In this document: positions 1 to 8,509 of the stretch, one piece after another
How positions within the stretch are numbered: the stretch's first letter is position 1
How the letters are laid out: each line of letters begins with the position of its first letter
NCBI GenBank assembly: GCA_013214965.1
Contig: JABSRU010000033.1
Location: 1 to 48,195 of the forward strand
Direction: 5' to 3'
DNA length: 48,195 bases
Source of the DNA: Gammaproteobacteria bacterium
Lineage (GTDB): Bacteria; Pseudomonadota; Gammaproteobacteria; Enterobacterales; Psychrobiaceae
Translations under genes and position numbers: made by a program
The notes under the pieces: model-generated
The model's database searches: none
Told to the model about the DNA's origin: nothing
What the model saw: only the letters and a program-made list of their open reading frames with translations

Positions 1-474
1 AGAAGTTGCAAGAAGGTTGCCATTGTTGTCTTGGAGTTGCACTTTTATTTTTATCTCACCTCTGTCGATATTTTTTAGTTTAAAAACAGTATCTTCTGAA
101 GCTTCCCCGTAAGGAGTATTATTTAAAAATAATTGGAAATTTATGCTCGGCGATAAAGAGGCAGTTGTTTGCACCATAATGGTGAAATCACCACTGTTAT
201 TACGAATGGTTGCGCCACTTTCTGGTGATGAAATTTTTAGTTGATAATTAGCTTTCGTGACGTTGTTAGCACTTGAAGTGTCTGGTTTGAAATGAACCGC
301 AGGTAATGTGGTTTGGTTACTTTGTTTGATCGTTATCGCAATAGCACCAGGGAATGGCAGATCAGAATATTGTACTGAGCCATCTTGATTGATTTTTTTG
401 TAAACTGTGTTGGCATTAGCTGTGTTGCAACCGATAGTGCAAACCAACAATATTCCAATTAAAATTTTCATCAT
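1..474 (-). CDS. DUF4124 domain protein, 3' end outside the window
   Basis: This reading frame opens at an ATGATG at 474/471 and stays open for 158 codons to the window edge, so the C-terminus is missing. The N-terminus is hydrophobic (MKILIGILLVCTIGC) and looks like a signal peptide, probably cleaved near ANA. It is followed by VYKKINQDGSVQYSDLPFPG, the typical DUF4124 pattern of envelope proteins (xVYxxxxxDGxVxYSD). The rest is low-complexity and beta-like, with many Ser, Thr and Asn. It lies directly downstream of glnA on the same strand, beyond the glnA terminator. In related genomes a DUF4124 gene sits between glnA and ntrBC, so the two-component genes may follow outside the window; that is inference. 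The ribosome binding site is weak and the exact function is unknown. Confidence 0.75.
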   Translation of the reverse strand, partial: MMKILIGILLVCTIGCNTANANTVYKKINQDGSVQYSDLPFPGAIAITIKQSNQTTLPAVHFKPDTSSANNVTKANYQLKISSPESGATIRNNSGDFTIMVQTTASLSPSINFQLFLNNTPYGEASEDTVFKLKNIDRGEIKIKVQLQDNNGNLLATS

Positions 475-546
475 GACGATAACATTTTTCAGTGAATGTA
501 GAGTAACTATTATCTTTATTCATCACTTTAGCAACAAAAAGGCCAA

Positions 547-574
547 AAAAAACTCGCTATTAAGCGAGTTTTTA
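547..574 (-). terminator. rho-independent terminator of glnA
   Basis: A perfect stem AACTCGCT / AGCGAGTT with a 4-nt loop is flanked by A-runs on one side and T-runs on the other. Read on the minus strand it follows the glnA stop by about 17 nt and ends in a long U-tract. Confidence 0.85.
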
Positions 575-590
575 TCGTTGAGTTCGAAAA

Positions 591-2000
591 TTATACGCTG
601 TAGTACATTTCAAATTCAACTGGATGTACAGCTAAGTTTAAACGTTCAACTTCTTCATTTTTAAGTTTAATATATGCATCAATTGAATCATTTGAGAAGA
701 CACCGCCAACGGTTAAGAAATCGCGGTCAGTATCTAAAGCTTTTAATGCTTGGTCAAAAGACTCGGCAACGGTTGGAATTTCTGCTGCTTCTTCAGGAGG
801 AAGGTCGTAAAGATCTTTATCCATCGCATCGCCAGGGTGGATTTTGTTTTTAATTCCGTCAAGGCCAGCCATTAATAATGCCGCGAATGATAAATACGGA
901 TTAGCCGTTGGATCAGGGAAGCGAACTTCAATACGACGAGCTTTCGGTGATGGTACTACCGGAATTCGGATTGATGCGCTACGATTACGTGCTGAATAAG
1001 CAAGCATTACCGGTGCTTCGAAACCAGGGACCAAACGTTTGTATGAGTTAGTTGAAGCGTTAGTGAATGCATTCAAAGCGCGAGCATGCTTAATGATGCC
1101 ACCGATGTAGAATAAGGCTATTTCTGATAAACCGCCGTATTTATCACCAGCAAATAAGTTTTCACCGCCCTTGGCTAATGACATATGGCAATGCATACCT
1201 GAACCGTTATCACCCACTAATGGCTTTGGCATAAAGGTTGCTGTCTTACCAAACTCGTGAGCAACGTTATGCACGATATACTTGTAGATTTGAATCTCAT
1301 CGGCTTTGGCAACGATGGTATTGAAACGACATGCAATTTCATTTTGTCCCGCAGTTGCTACTTCATGATGATGTGCTTCAACCACTAAGCCCATTTCATC
1401 CATTAGCAGACACATGGCGCTTCGAATGTCCTGTGCGGAATCAACTGGAGATACTGGGAAGTAACCGCCTTTAAGACTTGGACGGTGGCCGGTGTTGCCA
1501 TCTTCATATTCAGTATTTGAGTTCCAACACGCTTCTTTATCATCTATTTCGTATGACGCGCCATTGATGTCGTTTTTGTAACGAACGCTATCAAATAGGA
1601 AGAACTCTGGTTCAGGACCAAATAACACATCATCGGCAAAACCAGCGCTGCGCATATATTCTTCAGCACGCTTGGCAACTGAGCGAGGATCGCGATCGTA
1701 GCCTTGTAAAGTATCAGGTTCTAAAATGTCACAACGAATATTAAGAGTAGGCACGTTAGTGAAAGGGTCTAATACTGCGGTTGAAGGATCGGGCATCATC
1801 ACCATGTCAGAATCGTTGATTGTTTTCCAACCCGCAATTGATGAACCATCGAACATTTTTCCATCTTCGAAAAAATCTTCATTAACTTGATGTGAAGGAA
1901 TACTAATGTGTTGTTCTTTACCTTTAGTATCTGTAAAACGTAAATCGATAAATTTAACGTCATGCTCTTTAATTAATTGAAAAACATTTTCTACTGACAT
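591..2000 (-). CDS. glnA: Glutamine synthetase, type I (GSI-beta)
   Basis: This enzyme makes glutamine from glutamate, ammonia and ATP and is the main entry point of ammonium into metabolism in the cytoplasm. The 469-aa length is standard for dodecameric GSI. Visible landmarks are FDGSSIAGW near residue 50, the metal and ATP-site segments [10 protein letters not shown] and GSGMHCHMS, and [10 protein letters not shown] with Tyr398, the residue adenylylated by GlnE in the beta subtype. The start is supported by AAGGA 8 nt before the ATG. It is transcribed from the sigma-54 promoter at 2063-2078 under the NtrC sites at 2141-2179. It ends at the terminator at 547-574 and is divergent from typA. 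Confidence 0.98.
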   Translation of the reverse strand: MSVENVFQLIKEHDVKFIDLRFTDTKGKEQHISIPSHQVNEDFFEDGKMFDGSSIAGWKTINDSDMVMMPDPSTAVLDPFTNVPTLNIRCDILEPDTLQGYDRDPRSVAKRAEEYMRSAGFADDVLFGPEPEFFLFDSVRYKNDINGASYEIDDKEACWNSNTEYEDGNTGHRPSLKGGYFPVSPVDSAQDIRSAMCLLMDEMGLVVEAHHHEVATAGQNEIACRFNTIVAKADEIQIYKYIVHNVAHEFGKTATFMPKPLVGDNGSGMHCHMSLAKGGENLFAGDKYGGLSEIALFYIGGIIKHARALNAFTNASTNSYKRLVPGFEAPVMLAYSARNRSASIRIPVVPSPKARRIEVRFPDPTANPYLSFAALLMAGLDGIKNKIHPGDAMDKDLYDLPPEEAAEIPTVAESFDQALKALDTDRDFLTVGGVFSNDSIDAYIKLKNEEVERLNLAVHPVEFEMYYSV

Positions 2001-2062
2001 CTGATGTTTCCTTCAAAATAAATAATATTTAAAATAAGTTACTACGGCTATAGAGATTATAA

Positions 2063-2078
2063 AGCTATAATTATGCCA
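2063..2078 (-). promoter_or_regulatory. Sigma-54 (RpoN) promoter of glnA
   Basis: Read on the minus strand the sequence is TGGCATAATTATAGCT. It has the defining GG-N10-GC spacing of the -24/-12 elements (consensus TGGCAC-N5-TTGCW). The transcript would start near 2052, giving a leader of about 50 nt before glnA. Confidence 0.85.
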
Positions 2079-2140
2079 TAAATATAAGAGTTTGAAAGTA
2101 ATGACTAATAAGTATTTTCTCAAGTTGTTTTATTTGTTTT

Positions 2141-2157
2141 TGCACCAAAATGATCTC
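2141..2157 (-). promoter_or_regulatory. NtrC-binding site, promoter-proximal, half degenerate
   Basis: TGCACCAAAATGATCTC matches the left half of the NtrC box (TGCACCA-N3-TGGTGCA) perfectly and the right half poorly. Its centre is about 97 bp upstream of the inferred glnA start. It lies 22 bp (two helical turns) from the stronger site at 2163-2179, which suits cooperative NtrC binding. Confidence 0.65.
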
Positions 2158-2162
2158 ACTTC

Positions 2163-2179
2163 CGCACCATTTTGGTGCC
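2163..2179 (-). promoter_or_regulatory. NtrC-binding site, promoter-distal, near-perfect palindrome
   Basis: The core GCACCATTTTGGTGC at 2164-2178 is a perfect dyad (GCACCA-TTT-TGGTGC) and matches the enterobacterial glnA NtrC sites. It is centred near -119 relative to the inferred sigma-54 start. The gene-free stretch 2001-2372 holds this site, its partner, the sigma-54 promoter and the divergent typA leader. I see no further gene there. Confidence 0.85.
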
Positions 2180-2372
2180 GTTAGCATTGCGGCAATTCGG
2201 TGTGTTTTGTGGTTAAGTTCAAAAAAAATCTATTTATACTAACATTGAGCAATCTTAGTATGCTAAATAGATAGCTTTTAGTGTAACAAGCCTGTAGAAT
2301 TTGTCGCCTAAATTTTAGTCACCCCCGAGTCCTTACTCTTTAAAGTAATCACTCATGTTTAGGCGAGATATA

Positions 2373-4211
2373 ATGTCAAATAATATTACTGATATCAGCA
2401 AGTTACGTAACATAGCAATCATTGCTCACGTTGACCATGGTAAGACAACTTTGGTTGATAAATTGCTAACGCAATCTGGTACAGTTCAAACACGCGGCGA
2501 AGCTGAAGAGCGTGTAATGGATTCAAACGATCTTGAAAAAGAACGTGGTATCACCATCCTTGCAAAACCTACTGCGATTAATTGGAATGAATACCGTATC
2601 AACATCGTAGATACTCCTGGTCACGCCGATTTCGGTGGTGAAGTTGAGCGTATCATGTCAATGGTTGACTCAGTATTACTACTAGTTGATGCCGTAGACG
2701 GTCCAATGCCTCAAACGCGTTTTGTAACGCAAAAAGCATTTGCTCAAGGCCTAAAGCCAATCGTTGTTATTAACAAGATTGACCGTCCTGGTGCTCGTCC
2801 TGAGTGGGTTATGGATCAAATCTTCGATTTGTTCGATAACTTAGGCGCGACTGATGAACAACTAGACTTCACCACTGTTTATGCTTCAGCATTAAACGGT
2901 TGGGCGTCGATGGACTTAGACGTTGAGTCTGACAACATGGAGCCATTGTTCCAAGCTATCGTTGATAACGTTGCTGCTCCTGACGTTGACGCTGAAGGCG
3001 CATTACAAGTTCAAATTTCACAACTTGATTACAACTCTTACGTTGGCGTTATCGGTGTTGGTCGTATCACTCGTGGTAAGATTGCTCCTAACCAGCAAGT
3101 GATGGTATCAATGGCTGACGGTTCTACTCGTAAGGCTAAGGTCGGTACCGTATTGGGTTACCTAGGCTTAGAACGTCACGAAATGGACGAAGCTTGTGCG
3201 GGTAACTTAGTTGCCATCACTGGTCTTGGTGAATTAAAAATCTCTGACACTATTTGTGCCGTTGATTGTATTGAGCCATTACCACTGTTAAGCGTTGATG
3301 AACCAACTGTCACCATGACTTTCCAAGTAAACAACTCTCCGTTTGCTGGTAAAGAAGGTAAGTTTGTTACTTCACGTAACATCGCAGAGCGTTTACAGCA
3401 AGAGCTTGTTCATAACGTTGCATTACGTGTTGAAGAAGGTTCTGACTCAGATAAGTTTAAAGTATCGGGTCGTGGTGAACTTCACCTAGGTATCTTAATC
3501 GAAACCATGCGTCGTGAAGGTTTCGAAATGGCGATTTCTCGTCCTGAAGTAATCCTCAAAGAAGTTGATGGCGTACTAATGGAGCCAATGGAAAAAGTTA
3601 CTGTTGATGTTGAAGAACAGCATCAAGGCACAGTAATGGAAAAACTTGGTTTACGTAAAGCTGTTATGTGTGACATGCAGCTAGACGGTAAAGGCCGTGT
3701 TCGTATCGATTTCGATATGCCTTCACGTGGTCTTATCGGTTTCCAAACTGAATTCATGTCGATGACTTCTGGTTCTGGTTTAATCTACCACACGTTTGAA
3801 GAATACGGCACACACAGAGGCGGCAACATCGGCCAGCGTTCTAACGGCGTATTAGTGTCTAACGCTACTGGTAAAGCTTTGACTTACTCATTGTTTAACT
3901 TACAGCAACGTGGTCGTTTATTTACTCAGCATGCTGAAGAAGTTTATGAAGGCCAAGTACTAGGTATTCACAGCCGTGAGAACGATTTAACTGTAAACGC
4001 GCTTAAGGGCAAGCAGTTAACTAACGTTCGTTCATCAGGTACTGATGAAGCACAAGTACTTACTACGCCAATCATCTACACCCTAGAGCAAGCTCTAGAG
4101 TTTATCGATGATGATGAGCTAGTTGAAGTAACACCAAAGAGCATTCGTATCCGTAAGAGACTTCTTACTGAAAACGAACGTAAGCGCGCTAACCGCGGTG
4201 GACCAAAGTAG
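2373..4211 (+). CDS. typA: Ribosome-associated translational GTPase TypA/BipA
   Basis: TypA is a translation-factor GTPase of the EF-G/LepA class. It binds the 70S ribosome and supports 50S assembly, cold growth and stress adaptation. Visible G motifs are AHVDHGKTTL (G1), VDTPGHADF (G3), NKIDRPGARP (G4) and SALNG (G5). The C-terminal TypA-specific part contains RGELHLGILIETMRREG and THRGGNIGQRSNG. I start at the ATG at 2373, which has AGGCGAG 5 nt upstream, giving 612 aa. An in-frame ATG at 2355 would place that Shine-Dalgarno inside the gene. The usual family length is about 600-610 aa. It is divergent from glnA, as in many gammaproteobacteria. Confidence 0.96.
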   Translation: MSNNITDISKLRNIAIIAHVDHGKTTLVDKLLTQSGTVQTRGEAEERVMDSNDLEKERGITILAKPTAINWNEYRINIVDTPGHADFGGEVERIMSMVDSVLLLVDAVDGPMPQTRFVTQKAFAQGLKPIVVINKIDRPGARPEWVMDQIFDLFDNLGATDEQLDFTTVYASALNGWASMDLDVESDNMEPLFQAIVDNVAAPDVDAEGALQVQISQLDYNSYVGVIGVGRITRGKIAPNQQVMVSMADGSTRKAKVGTVLGYLGLERHEMDEACAGNLVAITGLGELKISDTICAVDCIEPLPLLSVDEPTVTMTFQVNNSPFAGKEGKFVTSRNIAERLQQELVHNVALRVEEGSDSDKFKVSGRGELHLGILIETMRREGFEMAISRPEVILKEVDGVLMEPMEKVTVDVEEQHQGTVMEKLGLRKAVMCDMQLDGKGRVRIDFDMPSRGLIGFQTEFMSMTSGSGLIYHTFEEYGTHRGGNIGQRSNGVLVSNATGKALTYSLFNLQQRGRLFTQHAEEVYEGQVLGIHSRENDLTVNALKGKQLTNVRSSGTDEAQVLTTPIIYTLEQALEFIDDDELVEVTPKSIRIRKRLLTENERKRANRGGPK

Positions 4212-4238
4212 TATTAGCTAACCTCGTTAGTTAATCTC

Positions 4239-4272
4239 AAAAAAAAGGGCTGATTATTCAGCCCTTTTTTTA
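4239..4272. terminator. Bidirectional terminator between typA and the thioesterase gene
   Basis: The stem AAAAAAGGGCTGA-ttat-TCAGCCCTTTTTT is perfect and has A/T runs on both flanks, so it can end the converging transcripts from both strands. Confidence 0.9.
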
Positions 4273-4291
4273 TGTTTTTTTTACGACAAAT

Positions 4292-4768
4292 TTAGTCGAC
4301 AAAAATCTGCATTTCTTCACCAATTTGCTTACGCATTTCCATTAGCTTAATGGCGGCGGAATGTTGTTTCTTATCTGCTGCTGTTTCCGGGACCCAAGTT
4401 GGTACCGTGATTTTCTGTCCTGTTTCATCAACCGCGACCATAATCACAATACAATGAGTCGTTAAGCGACGGTTGAGCGATTTAGGATCGCAAGCATTGA
4501 CCTCTAGGGCGATATGCATTGATGAATTTCCGGTATAAATAACCTTACCGATAACTTCGACTAAGCTACCGACATGGATTGGTGCAACAAAGCGAATACC
4601 ACCGGCATAGGCGGTGATACAGTAACGACCACTCCATCCTGCTGCACAAGCATAGGCCGCTAAATCGATCCATTTCATTACGGCTCCGCCATGCACTTTA
4701 CCGCCAAAGTTAACATCTTGCGGTTCCGCTAAAAATCGTAGCGTAAGTTCTCGTTGTGGGTTGTTCAT
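4292..4768 (-). CDS. Hotdog-fold acyl-CoA thioesterase
   Basis: This 158-aa single-domain hotdog protein most likely hydrolyses acyl-CoA to free fatty acid and CoA in the cytosol. The family signature is visible at residues 17-42: DVNFGGKVHGGAVMKWIDLA, with the acidic residue and the HGG turn on the central helix. RFVAPIHVGSLVEV forms a following strand. It resembles the YciA and cytosolic long-chain acyl-CoA hydrolase group more than the YbgC or PaaI groups; the exact chain-length preference cannot be read from sequence. AGGAG lies 7 nt before the ATG. The gene follows fdxA after 19 nt on the same strand, so the two are probably co-transcribed and end at the shared terminator at 4239-4272. 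Confidence 0.9.
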   Translation of the reverse strand: MNNPQRELTLRFLAEPQDVNFGGKVHGGAVMKWIDLAAYACAAGWSGRYCITAYAGGIRFVAPIHVGSLVEVIGKVIYTGNSSMHIALEVNACDPKSLNRRLTTHCIVIMVAVDETGQKITVPTWVPETAADKKQHSAAIKLMEMRKQIGEEMQIFVD

Positions 4769-4787
4769 GATGGTCTCCTAATTTTGT

Positions 4788-5114
4788 TTATTCGATAGTA
4801 AGATATTGCAACTTATCACTGGTACCATTCCATTGGTCAGCATCGTTCGGCGGAGCCTTAACATCGATAATCTTAGGCCATACTTCAGATAATTCTGCAT
4901 TTAACGCGGTAAAATGGCGTTGATCTTCTGGTAATTCATCTTCTTGAAAAATCGCATTGGCCGGACATTCTGCTACACATAAATCGCAATCGATACAATC
5001 GACCGGATTAATGGCTAAAAAATTTGGTCCTTCATGGAAGGCATCTGCGGGACACACTGAAACACAATCAGTATATTTACACAAAATACAGTTGTCTGTG
5101 ACGACGAAAGCCAT
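4788..5114 (-). CDS. fdxA: Seven-iron ferredoxin FdxA ([3Fe-4S][4Fe-4S])
   Basis: This is a small cytosolic electron carrier of 108 aa, the usual length for Azotobacter FdI-type ferredoxins. By analogy with that family, Cys9, Cys17 and Cys50 bind the [3Fe-4S] cluster. Cys21, Cys40, Cys43 and Cys46 bind the [4Fe-4S] cluster, and Cys12 is the extra free cysteine. The C-terminal extension (about residues 55-108) is typical of the FdxA type. The Shine-Dalgarno GGGGAG lies just before the ATG. It is the first gene of a probable two-gene unit with the thioesterase and is divergent from the FAD oxidoreductase. The redox partner is not evident from context. Confidence 0.95.
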   Translation of the reverse strand: MAFVVTDNCILCKYTDCVSVCPADAFHEGPNFLAINPVDCIDCDLCVAECPANAIFQEDELPEDQRHFTALNAELSEVWPKIIDVKAPPNDADQWNGTSDKLQYLTIE

Positions 5115-5297
5115 GAAATCTCCCCAAGGTTACAATGAATCGACGGGATCATACCTACAACTTTGACAATATCAAATATCATGACTGATAAATGTTAAAT
5201 CTGCCAACTTAAAGCACTAATTTTATTCCCGTAGTGATAAAAAAGCGTACAATAGCCGCCTTTACTACACCCAAGTTACTATAATTCGGAAATCCTC

Positions 5298-6908
5298 ATG
5301 ATACGCGTCTCAAATCTTAAATTGCCATTGGATCATAGCGAACAAGATCTTGCTAATTTGATTATGTTCACTTTAAAAATTACGAGTGAACAACTGGTTA
5401 ATACCACTATTTTTAGACGAGGGATTGATGCACGTAAAAAACGCAGTATCGTGTTGTTATATACGATGGATGTCGAAACGACCGACGATCAAATGTTACT
5501 GGATAAATTTAGTGATAACCCAAGCGTTAAACAAGCGCCGGACATGACCTATCAATTTGTGACTCAAGCGGTCAACGATGTCGGTGACCGTCCTGTGGTG
5601 ATTGGCTTTGGTCCCTGTGGTATTTTTGTTGGTTTGATTCTCGCGCAAATGGGCTTTCGTCCTATTATTCTGGACCGCGGTAAAGAAGTGCGTGAACGAA
5701 CCAAAGACACCTTTGGATTTTGGCGTAAAAAAGAACTTAATACTGAGTCAAATGTTCAGTTTGGTGAAGGTGGTGCCGGGACTTTTTCCGATGGTAAATT
5801 GTCGACTCAAATCAAAGATCGCAAACATTACTGTCGTAAGGTTTTGAATGAATTTGTCGATGCCGGAGCGCCGGAAGAAATTCTGTATGTCAGTAAACCA
5901 CACATCGGAACCTTTAAATTAGTGACCATGGTTGAAAAAATCCGCGCTAAAATTATTGAGCTTGGTGGTGAAATTCGCTTTAGCGCCCGGGTTGATGATT
6001 TAGCGATTGAGGACGGTCAAATCACCGGATTAACCTTGAGTGATGGCGAAGTGATTAAATCGAAGCATATTGCATTGGCCATTGGTCATAGTGCTCGTGA
6101 CACTTTCCAAATGATTAGTGACAAAGGGGTTTATTTAGAAGCTAAACCATTTTCTATTGGCTTTCGCGTTGAGCACAAACAGTCATTAATAGATGAAGCT
6201 TGTTTTGGTAAGTCGGCAGGTCATCCCATTTTAGGATCTGCTGATTACAAGTTAGTACATCACTGTAAAAATGGCCGTTCAGTCTATAGTTTCTGTATGT
6301 GTCCTGGTGGCGTTGTTGTTGCAGCCACCTCGGAAGAGAACCGTGTTGTCACTAATGGCATGAGTCAATACTCACGTAATGAAATGAATGCTAATAGTGC
6401 GATTGTGGTGGGGATTGATCCATCTGATTTCCCTGGTGATCCACTAGCCGGTGTTGACTTACAGCGTCAACTTGAAAGTGCGGCATTTGAACTGGGCGGC
6501 AGTAACTACGATGCGCCAGCACAATTGGTCGGCGACTTCTTAAAAGGGCGAACCTCAGAAAAGCTAGGAGCCGTACAACCTTCATTCAAACCTGGGATTA
6601 AATTAACCGATTTAACCAGCTTATTACCGGATTATTGTAACGAAGCATTACGAGAGGCGTTACCGGCATTTAATCGTAAAATTCATGGTTTTTCGATGGA
6701 CGATGCTTTATTAACCGGTATTGAAACTAGAACTTCATCACCAATCTGTATTAAGCGTGATCGTGATTACCAAAGCTTAAATACTAAAGGATTGTACCCA
6801 GCAGGCGAGGGTGCAGGCTATGCTGGCGGGATAATGTCTGCGGCAATCGATGGCATTAAAGTCGCCGAAGCCATGGCGCTAAGCATGAATGGAGAGACTC
6901 GTGATTAA
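5298..6908 (+). CDS. FAD-dependent oxidoreductase (COG2509-type), substrate unknown
   Basis: This 536-aa protein has a Rossmann dinucleotide-binding motif at about residues 98-125 (VVIGFGPCGIFVGLILAQ followed by an acidic residue in IILDRG). The consensus GxGxxG is kept as GFGPCG. A preceding domain of about 95 residues is typical of this uncharacterised family. A glycine-rich segment QFGEGGAGTFSDGKL and the C-terminal FAD-contact motif GLYPAGEGAGYAGGI are also family hallmarks. No transmembrane segment is seen, so it should be cytosolic. The reaction it catalyses is not known. It overlaps the start of the LysE-family gene, suggesting a shared transcript. Confidence 0.88.
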   Translation: MIRVSNLKLPLDHSEQDLANLIMFTLKITSEQLVNTTIFRRGIDARKKRSIVLLYTMDVETTDDQMLLDKFSDNPSVKQAPDMTYQFVTQAVNDVGDRPVVIGFGPCGIFVGLILAQMGFRPIILDRGKEVRERTKDTFGFWRKKELNTESNVQFGEGGAGTFSDGKLSTQIKDRKHYCRKVLNEFVDAGAPEEILYVSKPHIGTFKLVTMVEKIRAKIIELGGEIRFSARVDDLAIEDGQITGLTLSDGEVIKSKHIALAIGHSARDTFQMISDKGVYLEAKPFSIGFRVEHKQSLIDEACFGKSAGHPILGSADYKLVHHCKNGRSVYSFCMCPGGVVVAATSEENRVVTNGMSQYSRNEMNANSAIVVGIDPSDFPGDPLAGVDLQRQLESAAFELGGSNYDAPAQLVGDFLKGRTSEKLGAVQPSFKPGIKLTDLTSLLPDYCNEALREALPAFNRKIHGFSMDDALLTGIETRTSSPICIKRDRDYQSLNTKGLYPAGEGAGYAGGIMSAAIDGIKVAEAMALSMNGETRD

Positions 6909-7527
6909 TGTTGAGTTTATGCTCTCGTTTTTGACCATTAGTCTGCTGTTAGCTGTCACTCCTGGGCCATCTAATGCCTTCTTGATGGCGCAAACCTTTT
7001 CTAAAGGTCGTGCTGCTGGTGTTCAAAGTGCCGCTGGTTTTGCCGTCGCAGGCGTCATTCATACGGTGTTTGCTGTATTAGGCTTATCAGCTATTTTAAA
7101 AACCTCGCCGCAAGCTTATCAAGCGGTATTGTTTTTAGGTGCGACCTATTTACTTTATTTAGGTGTGATGGCGATTAAAGATAGTTTTGCCAGCCAAGAG
7201 ACCGCAATCGCCGCAACGGTTGATAAAAAGAAAAATAAAGTATTTTTTCAAGCGATGATGACCGAAGTGCTTAACCCGAAAGTGGCGTTATTTTTTATTG
7301 CGTTTATTCCACAATTTGTCGATAACTCCCTAGCCACATCACCAACCATCCAAATGGCAATTTTTGGCTTAATGTATCCATTATTCGCCTTGCCGATTGA
7401 TTTAAGCTATGTTCATTTTGGCGACAAGATTGCGGGATATTTTAGAACACACCCCAGCGCTCAGGTGTGGCTTGACCGGATTACTGGGATTATCTTTATT
7501 GCCTTAGCAATTAGTATGTTGCTTTAA
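6901..7527 (+). CDS. LysE/RhtB-family amino-acid exporter
   Basis: This is an inner-membrane exporter of the LysE/RhtB superfamily, about 208 aa with five to six hydrophobic segments. The N-terminal family signature TPGPSNAFLMAQTFSKGRAAG and the mid-protein motif EVLNPKVALFFIAFIPQF are clear. I favour the GTG at 6901, with GGAG at 6891-6894 and a 6-nt spacer. An ATG at 6889 gives four more residues, and an ATG at 6919 is also possible. The gene overlaps the end of the upstream oxidoreductase by 8 nt. Substrates in this family include lysine, homoserine, threonine, leucine and cysteine; which one applies cannot be told. It converges with rluF with only 1 nt between the stops and no obvious terminator. 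Confidence 0.9.
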   Translation: MINVEFMLSFLTISLLLAVTPGPSNAFLMAQTFSKGRAAGVQSAAGFAVAGVIHTVFAVLGLSAILKTSPQAYQAVLFLGATYLLYLGVMAIKDSFASQETAIAATVDKKKNKVFFQAMMTEVLNPKVALFFIAFIPQFVDNSLATSPTIQMAIFGLMYPLFALPIDLSYVHFGDKIAGYFRTHPSAQVWLDRITGIIFIALAISMLL

Positions 7528-7528
7528 T

Positions 7529-8389
7529 TTATTTTTTAGCTGGCGGGGTGTAAGCGTACTTCTCAGTTTTAGGTTGGCGCTGGCCTCGTGGCTGGCGTGT
7601 TCGCTCAAACTTAAGCTGCTCTTTATCTGCAGTGCTACTCGGCGGAGCGACTGTTTTTTTCGATGTTGCAATCAGATTGTTTAATCCGCTCATTTCATCT
7701 TTGGTCAAATGACGCCAGCTGCCGGTTGCTAAATTATCAACGGTTAAATTCATGATCCGCATTCTTTTTAGTTTACGAACTCTAAATCCAAAGTGCTCAC
7801 ACATCCGACGAATTTGGCGGTTCAAGCCTTGAGTTAAGATGATTTCGAAGCTTTTAGGTCCGGTTTGGGTCACTTTGCATTTATTGGTCACGGTCTCTAA
7901 AATGGGCACTCCGTTCCCCATATCAAAGATAAAATCACGGGTAATGTACTGATCGACTGTTACTACATATTCTTTTTCGTGATTATTACCAGCCCGGAGA
8001 ATTTTATTGACGATGTCACCATCGTTGGTTAATAAGATCAAACCTTCAGAAGGTTTATCAAGTCGGCCGATTGGGAAAATTCGCTCTGGGTAATTAACAA
8101 AATCAATGATGTTGCCATCAATATGCTGATCGGTGGTACAAGTGATCCCTTGTGGCTTGTTTAGCGCGATATAGACTGGGGCCGCTTTAGTGCCAATAAG
8201 CTTGCCGCTGACTCTTACTTCATCACCAGGCTGAACTTTCATGCCCATCACAACTTTCTCGCCATTGATGGTAATAATGCCTAGGTCGACATATTTATCT
8301 GCTTCGCGGCGCGAACAATAGCCCGCTTCACTGAGAAATTTATTAACGCGAATACCAGTGCTAGGTTGTTGTGGTGACTGTTGAGACAT
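7529..8389 (-). CDS. rluF: 23S rRNA pseudouridine(2604) synthase RluF
   Basis: It isomerises a uridine near position 2604 of 23S rRNA, and in E. coli also U35 of tRNA-Tyr. An S4 RNA-binding domain occupies about residues 12-65 (VNKFLSEAGYCSRREADKYV). The RsuA/RluB/E/F catalytic domain follows, with the active-site aspartate D111 in GRLDKPSEGL. RQIRRMCEHFGFRVRKLKR is the family motif near residues 190-210. The basic tail after about residue 240, ending YTPPAKK, is typical of RluF-type proteins. The RluF rather than RluB/RluE assignment rests on overall pattern and tail. Confidence 0.92.
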   Translation of the reverse strand: MSQQSPQQPSTGIRVNKFLSEAGYCSRREADKYVDLGIITINGEKVVMGMKVQPGDEVRVSGKLIGTKAAPVYIALNKPQGITCTTDQHIDGNIIDFVNYPERIFPIGRLDKPSEGLILLTNDGDIVNKILRAGNNHEKEYVVTVDQYITRDFIFDMGNGVPILETVTNKCKVTQTGPKSFEIILTQGLNRQIRRMCEHFGFRVRKLKRMRIMNLTVDNLATGSWRHLTKDEMSGLNNLIATSKKTVAPPSSTADKEQLKFERTRQPRGQRQPKTEKYAYTPPAKK

Positions 8390-8477
8390 GACGATAGACT
8401 TATTAGCAAAAAGGAGTGCTATTTTACCATTAATTATGATGGACGAATATCGATTTTAGATTAATTTGAATTAATTG

Positions 8478-8505
8478 ATTAGGTCGCTGGCGACAGCGAC
8501 CTAAT
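8478..8505. terminator. Hairpin downstream of aroG
   Basis: A perfect 12-bp stem ATTAGGTCGCTG / CAGCGACCTAAT with a GCGA loop lies 5 nt after the aroG stop and about 90 nt upstream of rluF. The U-tract is weak on the minus strand, so termination may be partial. Confidence 0.6.
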
Positions 8506-8509
8506 TTTA

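Noticed and set aside
407-664. Plus-strand ORF of 85 codons across the glnA terminator
   Set aside because: It is antisense to the DUF4124 gene start, the terminator and the glnA 3' end, and its protein has no recognisable pattern.
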